Assembly: GCF_034702125.1 (NCBI RefSeq)
Contig: NC_085867.1
Coordinates: 41,263,983 to 41,327,982, forward strand
Length of the DNA: 64,000 nucleotides
From: Engraulis encrasicolus
Lineage: Eukaryota > Chordata > Actinopteri > Clupeiformes > Engraulidae
Direction of reading: 5' to 3'
Part shown: one piece after another, positions 1 through 26,594 of the stretch
Layout: every line of letters begins with the position of its first letter
Position numbering within the stretch: position 1 is the stretch's first letter
Made by a program: the position numbers and the translations under genes
Notes under the pieces: model-generated
What the model was told of the DNA's origin: nothing
The model's input: the letters and a program-made list of their open reading frames with translations, nothing else
Databases searched by the model: none

Positions 1-2733
1 GACAGTATGTCATAAATGTTTTTTTGATCTCTCTTTAACACCTCGGAGTGCCTTGGATAGTGCTGTTGTACTTCTGCTTGCATATTGGTCATTCTGGAAG
101 ACTTTTTGAATCTTAGAACTCTCTTTTGAATGAATGGAATTCTGCTAGTGTTGGCTGCTGCTACTGCTGCTGCTGCCGTGACTGTGAGGAATATGATGTC
201 ACTTGGAGAGGCCAGAGAGCAGAGACCTTCGAATCGCGTGCCAAAACCAGAAAAGCTAGCGTGGCCATTATTTATAGTTCGGCAGACATCTGTCATCAAG
301 GCCAAACGCTGTGGTTGCGGTATTGTGTTTCTGGGTTGCCGCTTTCCTTGACATGGCCGGACAGATAACACATGTCACATCGCTCCTCGTTTTGGACATT
401 TGCACAGAAAAAAACAGTCAGACTCCACGCTCCTCGTTTTGGACATTTGCACAGAAAAAAGATGATCAGACTCTACAAGGAAGGAAGGGGGGAAATTTAA
501 AAATATAGAAAAACAAAGGTTTTCTCTTTTGAGGGTTTTGTGGGCTAAAATAGAGGCCTGGATAATGTATTTGTCACACTGGTCATTACATTCGCCCCTG
601 AGGTATTGTCATGAGTCAATAGCAATCAAGTTCATCGATCACTGGGCATTGTAGGCCATCAAGCGCCCACAAAATAAGTGAATGCTCACTAACCTCAAAA
701 TGTTGAACCGATTCAGTTCAGTAAGCTTGGAAACTTGTGATTATCATTTTTTTGTCCTTTTTGTTGTCGTTTTTTTTTCTACCCCGGATATTCATGGCTT
801 GCGGAATCTTGTGGAGCATGGCATGGGGTTTGTTGGTGCCAAGGATGCGCACACTCAACCTTTTCAGCTATGAGGCTGAGACACTAGCCACATTGACGGG
901 ACTTGCAGGGGGGTGAATGGTGGGAGAATGGATGGTGGTGGTGGTGGGGGGGGACTCAAGTGTCTGCCAAGGCCCAAAAGCAAGAGCCAAGGCTGGGAGG
1001 AAGGGCACAGAGAGAGCTGGGGAAGAGTTTCCCCCATATTGATGCCCGACCAAAAAGTTACGGTCCTGTGACTTGCCAAACGGGGTGAAGGTGGTGGCAG
1101 GGTAAGGGGTGGTGTCAGGGGTGGTGGGGGATCTCTGAGTAGGTGTTTAGCTCGATGTGTTTTTTTAGGGAGACCAGGGCCTTGACACGGAAAGCCAGTC
1201 AGTTGTGGGTGGTTATTGTAGACGACACTGTATTTTGAGAGGCATATATTTAGAATTAGCATTAGCAAAATAGAATGACCAATAATATTTTATATAACCT
1301 ATATTTTAAATAAATCAAGAAAAAGGATGTTCTTCTTAGTTAATCTCCTATCTTTGTCCCTGACCATGCACAGGGATAAGTGACCAATCACAATCCTATT
1401 ACAATAACCATTATCTCTGCACACACATGACGAGTAGCGGCCCTCGTATCCTTGCGAATGCTAATATATTAAACCATTTGTCCGTTTGAATGTAATTGGT
1501 TTATTCTGGTGGCATGTTCTGTCCGGCGAGTGTTGAGCCCTTGTGGTCTTCATGGCCCTGTCCATTGGGGCCCGGGATCACTGGAGATCTTTTGGCCCGG
1601 CATTTGACTAATCTAGCCTGGCATGCGAACTGGCAGCATGGGGAGTGGAGGAAGTGGATGGGCCCTCTTTTCTCTCTCTCTCTCTGTCTCTCTCTCTCTC
1701 TCCCTCTCTCTCTCTGTGGTGTTTCTCAGCACCATTGTTTATCCAATGTAAAAAACTGCACAGAGAGAATAGAGATTACTCTTGTCCCCATGGAAACAAA
1801 AAGTCCTTTGTATCTTTGACCTCCTTTTTTCTCTGCCAGCCTTATTATAAGACTGTTACTCTGCAAATGTTACTGTTTGAGGGAGTTTTGGAAACTGTGG
1901 GCATAGAACCTGGCATGCTTGTTTGGTGTGCGTGTGTGTGTGTCCAAATTGTGGTTGCTAGTAAGTGACCCACTTGCGTGTGAGTCACAGACACACACAC
2001 ACACTCAGATGCCTCCCAAGGTCATAGTCAGTTCGGCCAGACAGTGGAGAAATAGCGATCCTTTTGTCCGAGCAAATTTGGACGCTGACTTTGCGCTGGG
2101 TCACAGAACTCTCACAAAAGAAAACACCGGTCTCCGCTGGAAGGTGAACCTGCACACCACAGCACTATGGCATGAGGGACCGAGTTTAGTTGAGTTTAAT
2201 GAGTGAGTGAGTCACTCCAAACTGGAACTGTCCGACAATGGCCGAGTGTCCGCTGTGAAATGACACTGGTGTGGCCTGGCCCCAAGGCAGTGCTTAATTC
2301 ATTGCATCCTGTCAATATCTTATTTTAAAGTCACCGCAAGCTACCGATTTCCTGTAATTGCCCAGTAGCGAGCAGTGTAGAGGATGGTGCTGGGCTATGA
2401 TCAGGGCTCTGTTATTTCTCATGGTTTTTGTGTGTGTTATGTTGATTGTACCCTATGTTATGTTGATTGCAGTGCCATTAGAACACTGAAGTTTAGGGTT
2501 TTTTTTGTTTCTCTGTATATTTATATAAAATCATTCCCCAAACGTAGGCCTCCTTTTGGCAATTGCAATTCCGTGGGCGACTAGGGAAAAGGGGAAGTCT
2601 AGTGGATGTCTAGTTTGAGACTGATGTCCACACACATATGATCGCTTTAACAGACTGCACTATGAAGTGATACTTGGTTTCGGGGAATACTGCAACCACA
2701 GTAGATGCTACTGTGTGTCGTGGAACGAAGGAG

Positions 2734-2735
<2 letters not shown>

Positions 2736-2771
<36 letters not shown>
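2736..2771. repeat. (CA)n microsatellite
   Basis: Eighteen uninterrupted CA units. Confidence 0.95.
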
Positions 2772-2774
<3 letters not shown>

Positions 2775-4718
2775 TGGAAATAGCTGCTAGGAAAATACCC
2801 CCACCAGTTGTCGTCCTGTAAAGCAGTGATTTTGTGGTTCCAGCCATGAAAATGTCAGAGAGCATAAACTGACAGTTGAAGCCGAGAGTAGCCTATGGTC
2901 GTGGATGGAACTGCATCAGCTGAATTGACCTGAAACTATGTATATTGCCATGACTTCATGACACAGACGGTTGTCTTTTGCTTTTGAACTGGGTCTGTTT
3001 TCCTCTTCTTCTTTTCTTTAAACCTCCAGGTGGGATGTTGTTCAAAGCGGATGTGAACTACAAAAAAAACCTGGTTTTGTGCTACTACATATTGACCTTT
3101 TGATGTCCCAGTCCCAGTGGCTCCGGGGCATGCGTCCAGTAGCTCCTATTCAATGAATGGCCAATAAAAGAGAGAGAGAGAGGGAGGGAGGGAGGGAGGG
3201 CAATAACCACCAATGCCAACATGCTCAACATGACTCCACCCGGGCCGTGTCCTCGTAAAGTAATTTTAATGATGACTCCGGCCCGCAGCTTTCAACTGTC
3301 CGTTTGTAGGGTTTCTTTCTTTTTTTTTTCAAAGCTCACTCTGAGTCAGTCTCTGACCAGTCAGGCTACTTTGCCTTTTCATTTTCCTCCTGACTTGCGT
3401 TTTCTCTAAACTGTGTGCTATGATGCTATGCAGGAACATACTGCACGGCTGTGTCGTGTGGTGGTGATGGTGGAATATTCATGGTTCGATGCAAGGCCTC
3501 TGACGGGCTCCACTACTTTAATTCATCCCAAAGCTTTGGCAGCAATCAGAACATGACCTTTTCAGTGGAGCGAAATTACTATGGTGTTTTTTTCCCATTC
3601 ATTGAAAATGCATTTGATCAACTGTTATGTCAGCTATCTGTAAAATCGTTAATATGATTGTTTTCCTGTAATACGATTACATAATATTTTATAGTATTCC
3701 GCCAGTGTATGAGGAGGACGGATTATGCTACAGTAGCTGCGGGCCTTCAGGCTATAAAACACCTGTTATCAGATGTCAAGTCAGCTGGAACGGCGAACAG
3801 TGGGCATCTGATTGCCCAGCAGCGGGCCAGACCTTTATTTAACCTCTGGTGACCCTCCTCCATCTTTCATGCGACTCAAACTGCCTCTTTTCTCTGGGGA
3901 ACAAAGGACAACATACTCCGCACTTCTGGGGTTGGCACTCGGGTGTCTGCAACCAGAACAGGACAGGACAAAGGGGAATAAAAAAAATAATAAAAAAAAT
4001 AAAAACCGAGAAAGCTGGTGCTGCACGGATGTGTTCTTTTGTTTGCTTATTGCTTTCTTACAGGTGCCTGAAGTATGGACTCTGATGAATATGCACATCG
4101 TGGCATCGATATATTAGTCTTTATTCACCTCTAAGAAACAAATTATCAAAAAAGAAGACACCTGTGCTGCCTCTTTCTCTGCTCAAGTTGAACGTTAAAA
4201 GAAGAACCAGTTCTACCTGCTCCTACACGGGATCAGTTTCCCCCCCAGCCCTCTCCAATCTGTAAACACCCACCAAAGCCACAAGAGAGAGAGAGAAAAA
4301 AACTAAAATTCAACGAGCAGTGGCCATCTGGCTGTGGGGTTTATTTTCTGTAAACCCAGCCCTACTATGGAGGCTGGCCAAAAGTGCATTACCTCCAGAC
4401 ACTCTGGCTAGAGTACAGTAGGAGTCAGGACCACTGACTGCTTTGACCGGGCCCAGGACAAAAGTCATCTGAAAGCCCCCCTACCCGTCGCTTAATATAC
4501 TATGCAATGTAATGGGCATCGAAACCTGGGCCCCTCTCTCCCTGGGCCAGGGTCAACTGACCCATTTATCGTGTCCTGTTGGTAGTAGTCCTGCAGGGAG
4601 TAGCAGCACCAGGTCTCTCCCAGGCAGTGCCTGTTGCTGAGCCCTGTGTCCTGATCCGCAGCTCTGCCCCATTACCGAAGGTCGAGCAATCTTCTGTGAT
4701 CTCAGGTTAACCTCTGGG

Positions 4719-4874
<156 letters not shown>

Positions 4875-5232
4875 CGAAACTAGAGAAGGCTGAAAAGAAG
4901 ACTTGGGTCATTGTGTTTAGGGTTCTCCCCATTTTTTTTTCAACGGCATTACTTGATACTTTCATTATGGGCTCACTATTTCTCTCAGATTGATGTTTTG
5001 TGGAAGTGCAAAACTGCTGAAAAATAAGCCCTGCAGTTGTGGCTAATTCACACAATAGTCATGCGCCTAACAAAGAGGTGAAAATTAGGTTAAATTGAAC
5101 TTATTAATGCCTTGATTGTTTTTCTCTATCAGAGCTTTTTGTTCAGCAAAAGAGTTGGTAGAGCGCTACTAGTGTTCCTCAAAACCAACTGGTGCTCTTG
5201 GAAGGGTTTCAATGTTCAAAAAAGACAGAAGG

Positions 5233-5447
5233 AAAAAAATCCTTGGTCCAGGCACTTCAGTTGGTTCATGTAGTAAAAAACAAACTTTATTTAAGGGGCA
5301 AATGCATTAAAAAACACCAACGCGTTTCGGCGCTGTGGCCTTCATCAGGCCCTGATGAAGGCCACAGCGCCGAAACGAGTTGGTGTTTTTTAATGCATTT
5401 GCCCCTTAAATAAAGCAACCAACTGAAGTGCCTGGACCAAGGATTTT
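5233..5447. repeat. Long palindrome with hammerhead-like cores on both arms
   Basis: Two arms of about 95-115 bases face each other with a centre at 5349/5351. The left arm has an extra segment of about 20 bases (around 5267-5286). Each arm, read outward, starts CCTGATGAAGG, continues to CGCCGAAACG, then GTTGGTG, an A/T-rich stretch and an AATAAA-like motif. The transcript would fold into one near-perfect hairpin. Confidence 0.9.
5351..5377 (+). ncRNA. Hammerhead-ribozyme-like core (right arm)
   Basis: CTGATGA, a GGC/GCC stem around CACAGC, then GAAACG: the order of the invariant hammerhead core (CUGAUGA, stem II, GAAA). The mirror copy is on the minus strand at 5323-5349. No clear cleavage triplet or stem I is seen, so activity is doubtful. 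Family knowledge: fish Penelope-like elements carry such motifs. Confidence 0.35.
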
Positions 5448-7256
5448 TGTTGTTGGCTCCTGGTTTCCCAGGGTCAGGGCTGGGACTGCATCCAGTGAAA
5501 CTTTAGCATAGACTTTGGAGAAACTTTAACGATTTAAAAACAAATTAGATGCCCAGTCTGGGCCTTGTCTTCTTAACTGTGCTGCAGACCATTTAATGTT
5601 GTCTTTCTGCCAAGCACATGTAACAGAACAGCCATTGACACACACAAATGCTTCTACAGTCCTTTCCCTTACAAACCTTGTATCAATCATTTTCATAGTA
5701 AAAAGAGCTGAGTTGTAAGCAACATGACTGCTTTTTAGAGTTTTCAAATTCCAGTTGTATAACTTTGCCCCATTTGAACATTATTAATTATTAACAATTG
5801 CTTATGGTATGACAGTTGACACATCAATCAATGCAGCTATGATTTTTGCTGTGGAATGGCAGGTGGAAGCAAAATGTAAAGAGAAAAAAAACACAATGAG
5901 AAAGTCCTGGCAGTGAAGGCTATTTAACAGGCACTCGATCTCTGGTGTCATCTTTCTCCTCCCGGGCTTTATTTCGCATGAGGCAGCGCGGTGTCCCGGC
6001 CGTCACATGCGAGCCTCTTAACCCCAGTTATCTGCTCCATCAGGAGGTTAAGGATGCGCGAGAGAGCACATGAATAAGCCCGACAGAAGGATCCACTGGG
6101 GAGCACGAAAGTTAGACACACTAGCCAAAAAAAGAAAGGTAGGACGGACCGGGGCCTTGCGGGTTTTTTTGTGGGGGTTTTTTGTAAGCGAGCGAGCGTG
6201 TGTGTTTGCCTTGACCCTGTACCCTGTACCCTGTTGTAGGAGCTCTTGTCCTGTTCTGCATTGTACTGCTCTGTTCCTCTGTCAGCCCTGGGATTCAGTC
6301 ATGAGGTGTGGGGAAAAGAAACGTGCCGCAGGAAACTTGTTTGTGCTACAGTTTCAGCTTCCAGCTGCTAATTCTGACACATCGTCATCACTTTTTTTAG
6401 AAGTCATCACGTTTTTTTGTTTTGTTGGTTTGTTAGTTTGTCTGTACTTCTGCCAGTGGTTGAACTCCCTGGCACGCTATATTTCTCCGCTTCCTCCCCT
6501 CATCACCACCTCCCTTGAGGTGTTGTCTTTTCTTTTACCTTGCACCTGTGCTGCAGAAAGGTTGCTGTACACAAAACAATGGATGGTGCATCTGGAAGAA
6601 TTGTGCTTCCATGGGGAAGTGTTGCCTTTAGAATAGTTCTACTTTTAAAAGAATGGGAGGGAATTGTATTGTAGCTCTCTGGTACAGGGAAGCTGGTTGC
6701 ATGTGGGGATTATGTCATATGATGATTTAGTCACGCAAGCCTCTGATTTTGATCTGCCTTATCAGCGGTGAACAAAGTAGGGGCTGTGGCGGTGCAGATT
6801 CACATGTCTCATTTTAGGAAAATTTTCTCTAGTCTCTAGATGGTGTGCTTTAAATGATTTTTGTTTAAAACAATGAATATTTTTTGAGGATCTGAAAGCA
6901 TCATCTCATGCATGTCTGCCTGCATATTTTGTTGTTTTTAAAAAGAGCATTTCCTTCTCTCGCCCGCTTGAGTGAGAAATGCACTGTTAACCAACAGCAT
7001 CGGGAGGAAGTGAGTGGTCTGTGGCTGCTGAGGCATATTTTTTTCTGTGAGCTGCTTGCACGGCACACATCTTCTAATCTGTCTCACTCGGAGAGGTTGG
7101 CATCCGTTTCTCTCTGTCTCTGTCTGTCTCTGCCTCTACTCTTCACCCCTGATCACATCAAGCGTAGGCTGTCAGCCGTAGGCTCCTGACTAACGAGATT
7201 CCACCTGTGCTTGTTGTGTTTTTCTCTCTCTCGTTCTCTCTCTGTCCTCCAAACAG

Positions 7257-21171
<13,915 letters not shown>

Positions 21172-21930
21172 GGCAGCACATGAGTATGCGCATGTCTTAA
21201 ATGAGACTTTTTCCCCCATTTCCCACAGATCGCGCAGTTCAAACAGTGTTCAGCTGCTAAGCAATGTACTGTCCTGTCCCACCATTTCAAGTTCATCGTC
21301 CCCAATTGTAGGCTTGTAGATGGAACTAGTCGAACATAGTGATCTCTAAGAGCATTCCATCAGATAATGATATACTTTTGTTCCCAACCTGGCTATTCCC
21401 TTTTTTCCAGAGCCTAATGCAATATTATTTTTTTGTAATATAGAAATTAGCTTTAAATTGAAAAACCTGTGGTAACCCTGTGCATCCTTTCTGCAAGACA
21501 ACTCAATTTGAATTCCAAATTGGAAACCTGGTTTACCAAATTGGTAAGTGAGTTTGATGTTTTCCAAATTGGAGTATATATAGAGTAGATTTATGTTTGT
21601 ACATTTACTATTCATTTTAAAGAGGCTGTGTTTCTGACTGGCTCCATGTTGCTGTGTCAATATTTTGTGGGGGCGCAAGACTTGTGTGGTCCACTATAAT
21701 GTGGTTAAACCTCAGGGATGTTTCACCAGACTTCTAGAACATTCTGTCGCTGTTCTGGATCTCTTTGACCATTTTAATGCTCGGGCAGTGACAAAGTGCA
21801 GAGGGGCCCCAACGCAAGGACATTATGCGCGATGCAAGAAGAAAGATGGGCTGGAGAAGGGTCTTGCCTGCCTGACTGACTGCCTGCCTGTGGAAAAGTA
21901 TTTGGACCAATAAAGACTGGACCAACTGGA
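21172..21930 (+). other. sema4d: Probable 3'UTR of membrane-form sema4d
   Basis: Non-coding sequence between the stop codon and the AATAAA at 21909. No repeat or ORF recognised in it. The end is inferred from the signal only. Confidence 0.5.
21909..21914 (+). terminator. sema4d: Poly(A) signal for membrane-form sema4d
   Basis: AATAAA about 740 bases after the membrane-form stop at 21171. Further AATAAA copies at 23761-23766 and 23935-23940 could give longer 3'UTRs, but the latter two lie beyond secreted-form exon A. Using any of these in place of splicing to 22819 would choose the isoform. Confidence 0.6.
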
Positions 21931-22818
21931 CACGACTGCTGCGGTCGCAAAACGCTGAAGCGGTCTGTCGTATTTCTGTCATGCTGCAAAGTGACTTTCT
22001 GAGCTGGCTTCACATTTCCAGGGGCCAAACGTCGATCTCTTGCCCTATAACTCCTTGTCTCCCAAACTGATCTTTTAATGAAGACTCCCTCTAATTCGTG
22101 TGGAGCTTTGGCCATCATTTCCTCTCTCACCACCCCAAACTAACAAACAGCTAAGACAACAAACAATTGGCACCAACATCAGACCAAAAAAATAATATGC
22201 TGGATTCTGTGATGGTATTTGCACTCATACAAAAACTAATCACTTAAATCAATGGACTGTATTTTATGTTATAATTTTTTGTTTTGTTCTATAAATATGT
22301 AAATATTCACAGACATTACATGAATTATTGTGAATAGAAAGCTGCTTTGCTAAGATTTGTTACGCAGATGTAAAGTATATTCCTTATATTCATGTCAAGA
22401 ATGAAGCTTCCAGAAATGATCTGTGGTATTCGTAGACAGTGACGGGACAACCCAAGCCACTCCTGTCTTCTCATTTCACTTTTTAAAGTACTATACTGAC
22501 AGAACAACAGCGATGTTATGGAATTCTGCTTGTATGTGATGCGCAAGTCATGACTGACGATTAGTATTTTTCTCTTGAGGACTTTCCAAAAGGCTTCAAG
22601 GCTTCAGACATCACATTTCCATCTTGGCATGTGATTGCTGGCGTACCTCTAGCCTTTTTCCTTCTGCGCATGCATTTTTCTCCCATTCTCTCCCTGATGC
22701 ACATTCACTCATGCAAGTTTCCTTTTCCTTTTCCTCTTTTTCCACCTCCCTTCACTCTTCTATTTCTCCACCTCTCTTCTCTCTTGCTCTGCCCTGTTCC
22801 CTTCATTCCTTCTCACAG

Positions 22819-23028
22819 CCCCTGCTGTCATTTTCCCCCCTGTTGACACTTCAGTGGTGTGTAAGTCCGGAAGTAGTCCCCCTGTCTCTTCTTCCTCCTC
22901 CTCCTCCTCCTCCACCTCCGCTGCTTCTGGCTTGCGGGGGGTGGTGAGACTGCTCCCCCCCTTGCTGCAAGACCAGGCCTGGGGGGTCCACACCCACCAG
23001 GTCTTCCTACTCTTCTGCCTAGCCGTGG
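22819..23028 (+). CDS. sema4d: sema4d alternative exon A (linker and first half of Ig)
   Basis: Acceptor tctcacag after a pyrimidine-rich stretch, donor gtgagt. It reads from the exon 13 phase without a stop: SVVCKSGSS, nine consecutive Ser from TCC/TCT codons, LLPPLLQDQAW, then HQVFLLFCLAV with the first Ig cysteine. Confidence 0.8.
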
Positions 23029-26000
23029 GTGAGTGGCACCTTTGACATTTTGTGGCACCTTTTGACTTTTGCCCCCCCTTTCCTCACACCCCTCCAGCCC
23101 CTCCACCCCACAGACATGTATAATGCATGTCTATACTCAAACTCAACTCAACACACTCTCTACCTGTCTCAAGTCATGCATGCACTCACTGCATGCTTTG
23201 CTGTGCTGTGCTATCCACCGTCACCTAGCATTGCTCCAGACTTGACTCCTGATGTCTGAAAGATCCTTTTTTGGGAGCCGACCACTTTTTCTTGTTTTAT
23301 TCCTTAACACCACTAAAGTGGTTTTTAAAGCAAAAACGTACAATATAATATAAACTTGCTATAGGTTTTTTGAAATTCTTTAAGCTACAGAGTAATTTAT
23401 TTTGTTGTACACTTTTTATTGTATTTTTAACTAAAGATTTTTCGCAGATTTAAATTTTATTTTTTCTCCAAGAAGAATAGGTTTGCTCCACTAATTTCTG
23501 GCAAATCTGGTATTTTTTCTCTGCCATGTAAACAAATGACTTCTACTGATGATGAGCAGCTGTGTTAGTGTAATTACTTTTTTTATGTGACGCCTCTATG
23601 GAACAAAGGGTAATATCACTGTGCCGGTTAGCATTTCCATGCCTACGTATATTATACAATTGTCTCCCTAAATAGTGTAAATATTTTGTACATATGGTAT
23701 ATACATTTTGTGATGTAAATACATTCTTGCAGTTTTTGGTTACTGTCAACAGGGAGGCTAAATAAATCTTGACTTTAAATGGTTTGAAAATATCTGTCCT
23801 TGTAATTTTGATAGACTGAAATTGAGGTGGGTGTGATTGTGTGTGTGTGTTCATGTGTGTGTGCATGTTCATGTGCATGTTTTTGACTACATTTAAGGGG
23901 GGTGGAGAAAGAAAATTAGAATATTATCTATTGAAATAAAGTATTGACAGGCAATTGTGTGTGGTGCATCTAGAGCTTTTATCCAGAATATCCTATAGTC
24001 TCCTTCCAATACATGTGACTTCACAGAGTAATTGGTCTACAGTTACAGTTAACCACAGCACCTATCTTACAATCTGCTGATTCTGAGCTGGTTGGATCAA
24101 GTCTGTGGCAGTTTTTTTTTAGGTTTTTAGTTGACAAATATATGTTCAGTTGAAATAAAATGAGGACCTATTGAACAGCTTTTTAAAGTAACAACAGTAG
24201 TTTTAGTCTTCGGTTGCTTCGGTTCAAGATTGGAAAAAGGGTTGTTGCTCATTCCAACTATAGAATAATACTCTGCTTCTCCAATTTATTTGCTATGGTA
24301 ACAGCTCATTGAGGGTTGCCAAAGGACCCAAGAGTTCCATGAACCACTATGACATTACTGAAACTAATACTAGGGGTAAAAAGTGATGTGTTTTTTATGT
24401 TGTTTTCAGGACAGGTCCTATGACATGCCACGAGGTGTTCTTTTTATCAGGTCATGTACAAGTAGTAGTCCAAATGCCATACTCCTCTCCCATGCCTCCA
24501 ACCCAAACTTGGCTCTTGGCCAAATGAATGTGGCTCCGCCTTGCTTGTGTGAAGTTGAGTGGAAACTTACAGATCACAGATTTCCCCGAATGCCCATCAC
24601 CCCCCAGCCCCACCCCTGACCTGCTGTTTGTCCTCAGGTCCCAGTGACGTGCGTGTTCACTGGCTGGTGGACGGCCAGAAGGCGCGGTCACTGTCCGTTA
24701 CAGAGCACAGGCTTGCGGTCAACCGGGGTCTGGTCATGCTGAGCAGCTGGGTGAAGGAGACCCACCTGGTCAAGGACACTCGCTACAGGTGCACGGCCTC
24801 CGCCAAGGCTGGCAATGACACGGCGGAGGTGCACATTCGCATCAGTCGCAGAGGTAGCGCTCTCGCTTGCCTTGCACCCCCGCTTGGTTGATGTATTAGT
24901 TGGTTGCATGAATGGACAACCTGAATTAATTGAATACAATCAGTGATGGGCAAGCTGGGTTCAGAAGCTACAATACAGTGCCACATTTTTCAAAAAAAGA
25001 CCTGTTTTTGCCTGCCCAATGACTCTAGATGGACACAGAAAACCAGGCCTTCTGGAATACACGGCATTGGATTGTAGTTTCTGAATCCAAGCTCTGTCCA
25101 TTACCGGTTACAATCCAGTGCTACATATTCCAAGTGTTACCTGTCAAATTCAACTAGGTGATTGCCTGGTTGAATGCGTCATCTGGCTGAATTGGACAGG
25201 TAACACCAGGTCATTTGCACTGAGTGGTACTGGATTGCAAACTAATGAATCCAGGTTGCTTATCACTGATTGGTTGTGAATCTGCATGGAGAGCTTTTGC
25301 ATGAGAACTCACTGCAGTCCAGTAAAGTCTACAAACTCTTAATGTTCGACTATGAGCAGATGGGAGACTGCCTATTCAACTTCTGATTTTTCCCCATTCA
25401 CCTCACCTAGCAGGTGTGTTGGGAGATGACCCATAGGTTTCTGGTCAGAAAAGAAAACTATAAAACTCCTCACTGACCATTTCGCAGTAACATCTTTGGT
25501 CAAATGTTGTGGAAAAGGTTACTACAAAACGGTCTGCGTGTGGGAGTTTTACTTTTTTTTCCAGACTTTGGATTCAGAAATTTCATATTCTGCCAGTACA
25601 ACACCTATCGCAAAGTGAGTCAGAGACACATAGTCTTCAGGCCTGGACTGGTAATCTGTCATACAGGGCATTTCCTGGTGGGCCGACAGTCCTCAGGGAC
25701 CGATGCTGTTGGGATTTATGCATGTTCTCAGAGACTGGCCCACAATTTGTATAGGGGACTGCCCACAAATGCTCCAGCCCTGGTAGTGTGCACCAACAGA
25801 AAAAAAAGCCCACAACTCTCTAAAGTTGTGCTCTTCACCACTGGAAAATAGTTTCCTCCTACTTTAAGTCTAGCTGGTGTGGTGTGGCTGCATGAGACAT
25901 TGGCATGGTTGCAGAACGGGGGGGTGGTGCTAAAGGTTCAGTGGTCTCGGACCCCAGAATTGGAGGCCCCATTACATTGTCTGTACTGAGAAGGGGGTTC

Positions 26001-26594
26001 TGATTATTTTGTCCCAGGCACGGCCAAAGCTGTCAGCAATCCTGCATGGCTGTAGTGTACAGTTGCAAACGCTCACAATAACTTGCACCATTGTCTCCAA
26101 GTGTGGGGCCCATGTACATGTAAATGTGCTGTTCATGACTAGATGAAGCCTCGGACGTCTCCAGGGACATGAGCGAATGGAGAAATGCATTGGTGGACCA
26201 CGAGAAATTACTACGGAGGTGGAAAAAAGCATGGGTAAGGTTCACATTCATATGAAACTAGCCATGACTTAGCCATCCAGGGGTAGGGTAAGACCAGACT
26301 ACCGACTATCCAAAGGTATCCGAACATGAAAGTCAGCTTTATTCAACTAGTATGGAAATGCTGCCCACATAGCACTGAAAATCAATCAATCAATCAATCA
26401 ACTCCTGTAAATATCATGTCAGCACATATCAGTGTAGAGTTCATTGTTCATTGTTAATGTAATGAAGACCATCACTGCTTTAAGGTACCCCTGTAGACCT
26501 TTTATTTTGGTAAAAAAAATAAAAGTGCAACAACTGGATCGTTATTTTAATTTTGTTTCCACAGGAGAGCTGTGATGGAAAAGACATTGTTTGA
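22819..26594 (+). CDS. sema4d: sema4d alternative 3' exons: predicted secreted isoform
   Basis: Exons 22819-23028, 24638-24853, 26143-26234 and 26565-26594 join in frame to exon 13 (ends 19379), giving 736 residues in total. The new part (555-736) starts APAVIFPPVD, has a poly-Ser run, then an Ig-like fold: Cys in FLLFCLAVG, Trp in VHWLVDG, Tyr-x-Cys in TRYRCTAS. It finishes with a charged tail (HEKLLRRWKKAW) and ESCDGKDIV before TGA. No hydrophobic segment long enough for a membrane span is present, so the product should be secreted. From memory, human SEMA4D has an annotated isoform of about 738 residues diverging near residue 555, which fits. All junctions are GT/AG. Only the acceptor at 26142 has a weak pyrimidine tract. 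Expression is inferred, not shown. Confidence 0.82.
23029..24637. other. sema4d: Intron between secreted-form exons A and B
   Basis: AT-rich, with AATAAA at 23761 and 23935 and a TG-rich run at 23832-23875. No coding signal until exon B. Confidence 0.45.
24638..24853 (+). CDS. sema4d: sema4d alternative exon B (second half of Ig)
   Basis: GPSDVRVHWLVDGQKARSLS, then VNRGLVMLSSWVKETHLVKD, TRYRCTASAKAGNDTAEVHI. This is a V/I-set Ig pattern with core Trp and Tyr-x-Cys and one sequon Asn-Asp-Thr. Acceptor tcctcag, donor gtagcg. It is the strongest isolated coding signal downstream of the membrane-form stop. Confidence 0.86.
24941..25268. mobile_element. Element with hAT-like inverted ends
   Basis: Starts CAGTGATGGGCAAGCTGGG, ends AACCAGG-like ... 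TTGCTTATCACTG, with alignable CTGGATTGCAAAC and GAATCCA subterminal motifs. The putative TSDs match poorly. A half copy of the same family is at 34819-34925. Confidence 0.55.
25638..25782. mobile_element. Short hAT-like element
   Basis: Starts CAGGCCTGGACTGGTAATCTG, ends GCTCCAGCCCTG; flanks ATAGTCTT and GTAGTGTG match only 5 of 8. Confidence 0.45.
26143..26234 (+). CDS. sema4d: sema4d alternative exon C (basic tail)
   Basis: Reads DEASDVSRDMSEWRNALVDH then EKLLRRWKKAW in the required phase, donor gtaagg. It is rich in Arg/Lys and amphipathic. The acceptor (gactag) is weak, so this exon rests mainly on frame continuity and absence of stops. Confidence 0.72.
26565..26594 (+). CDS. sema4d: sema4d alternative exon D (stop of secreted form)
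   Basis: Acceptor tttccacag, then ESCDGKDIV and TGA at 26592-26594. The single Cys in the tail could allow an intermolecular disulphide, as class 3 semaphorins have in their tails (inference). Confidence 0.72.
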   Translation, partial: ESCDGKDIV

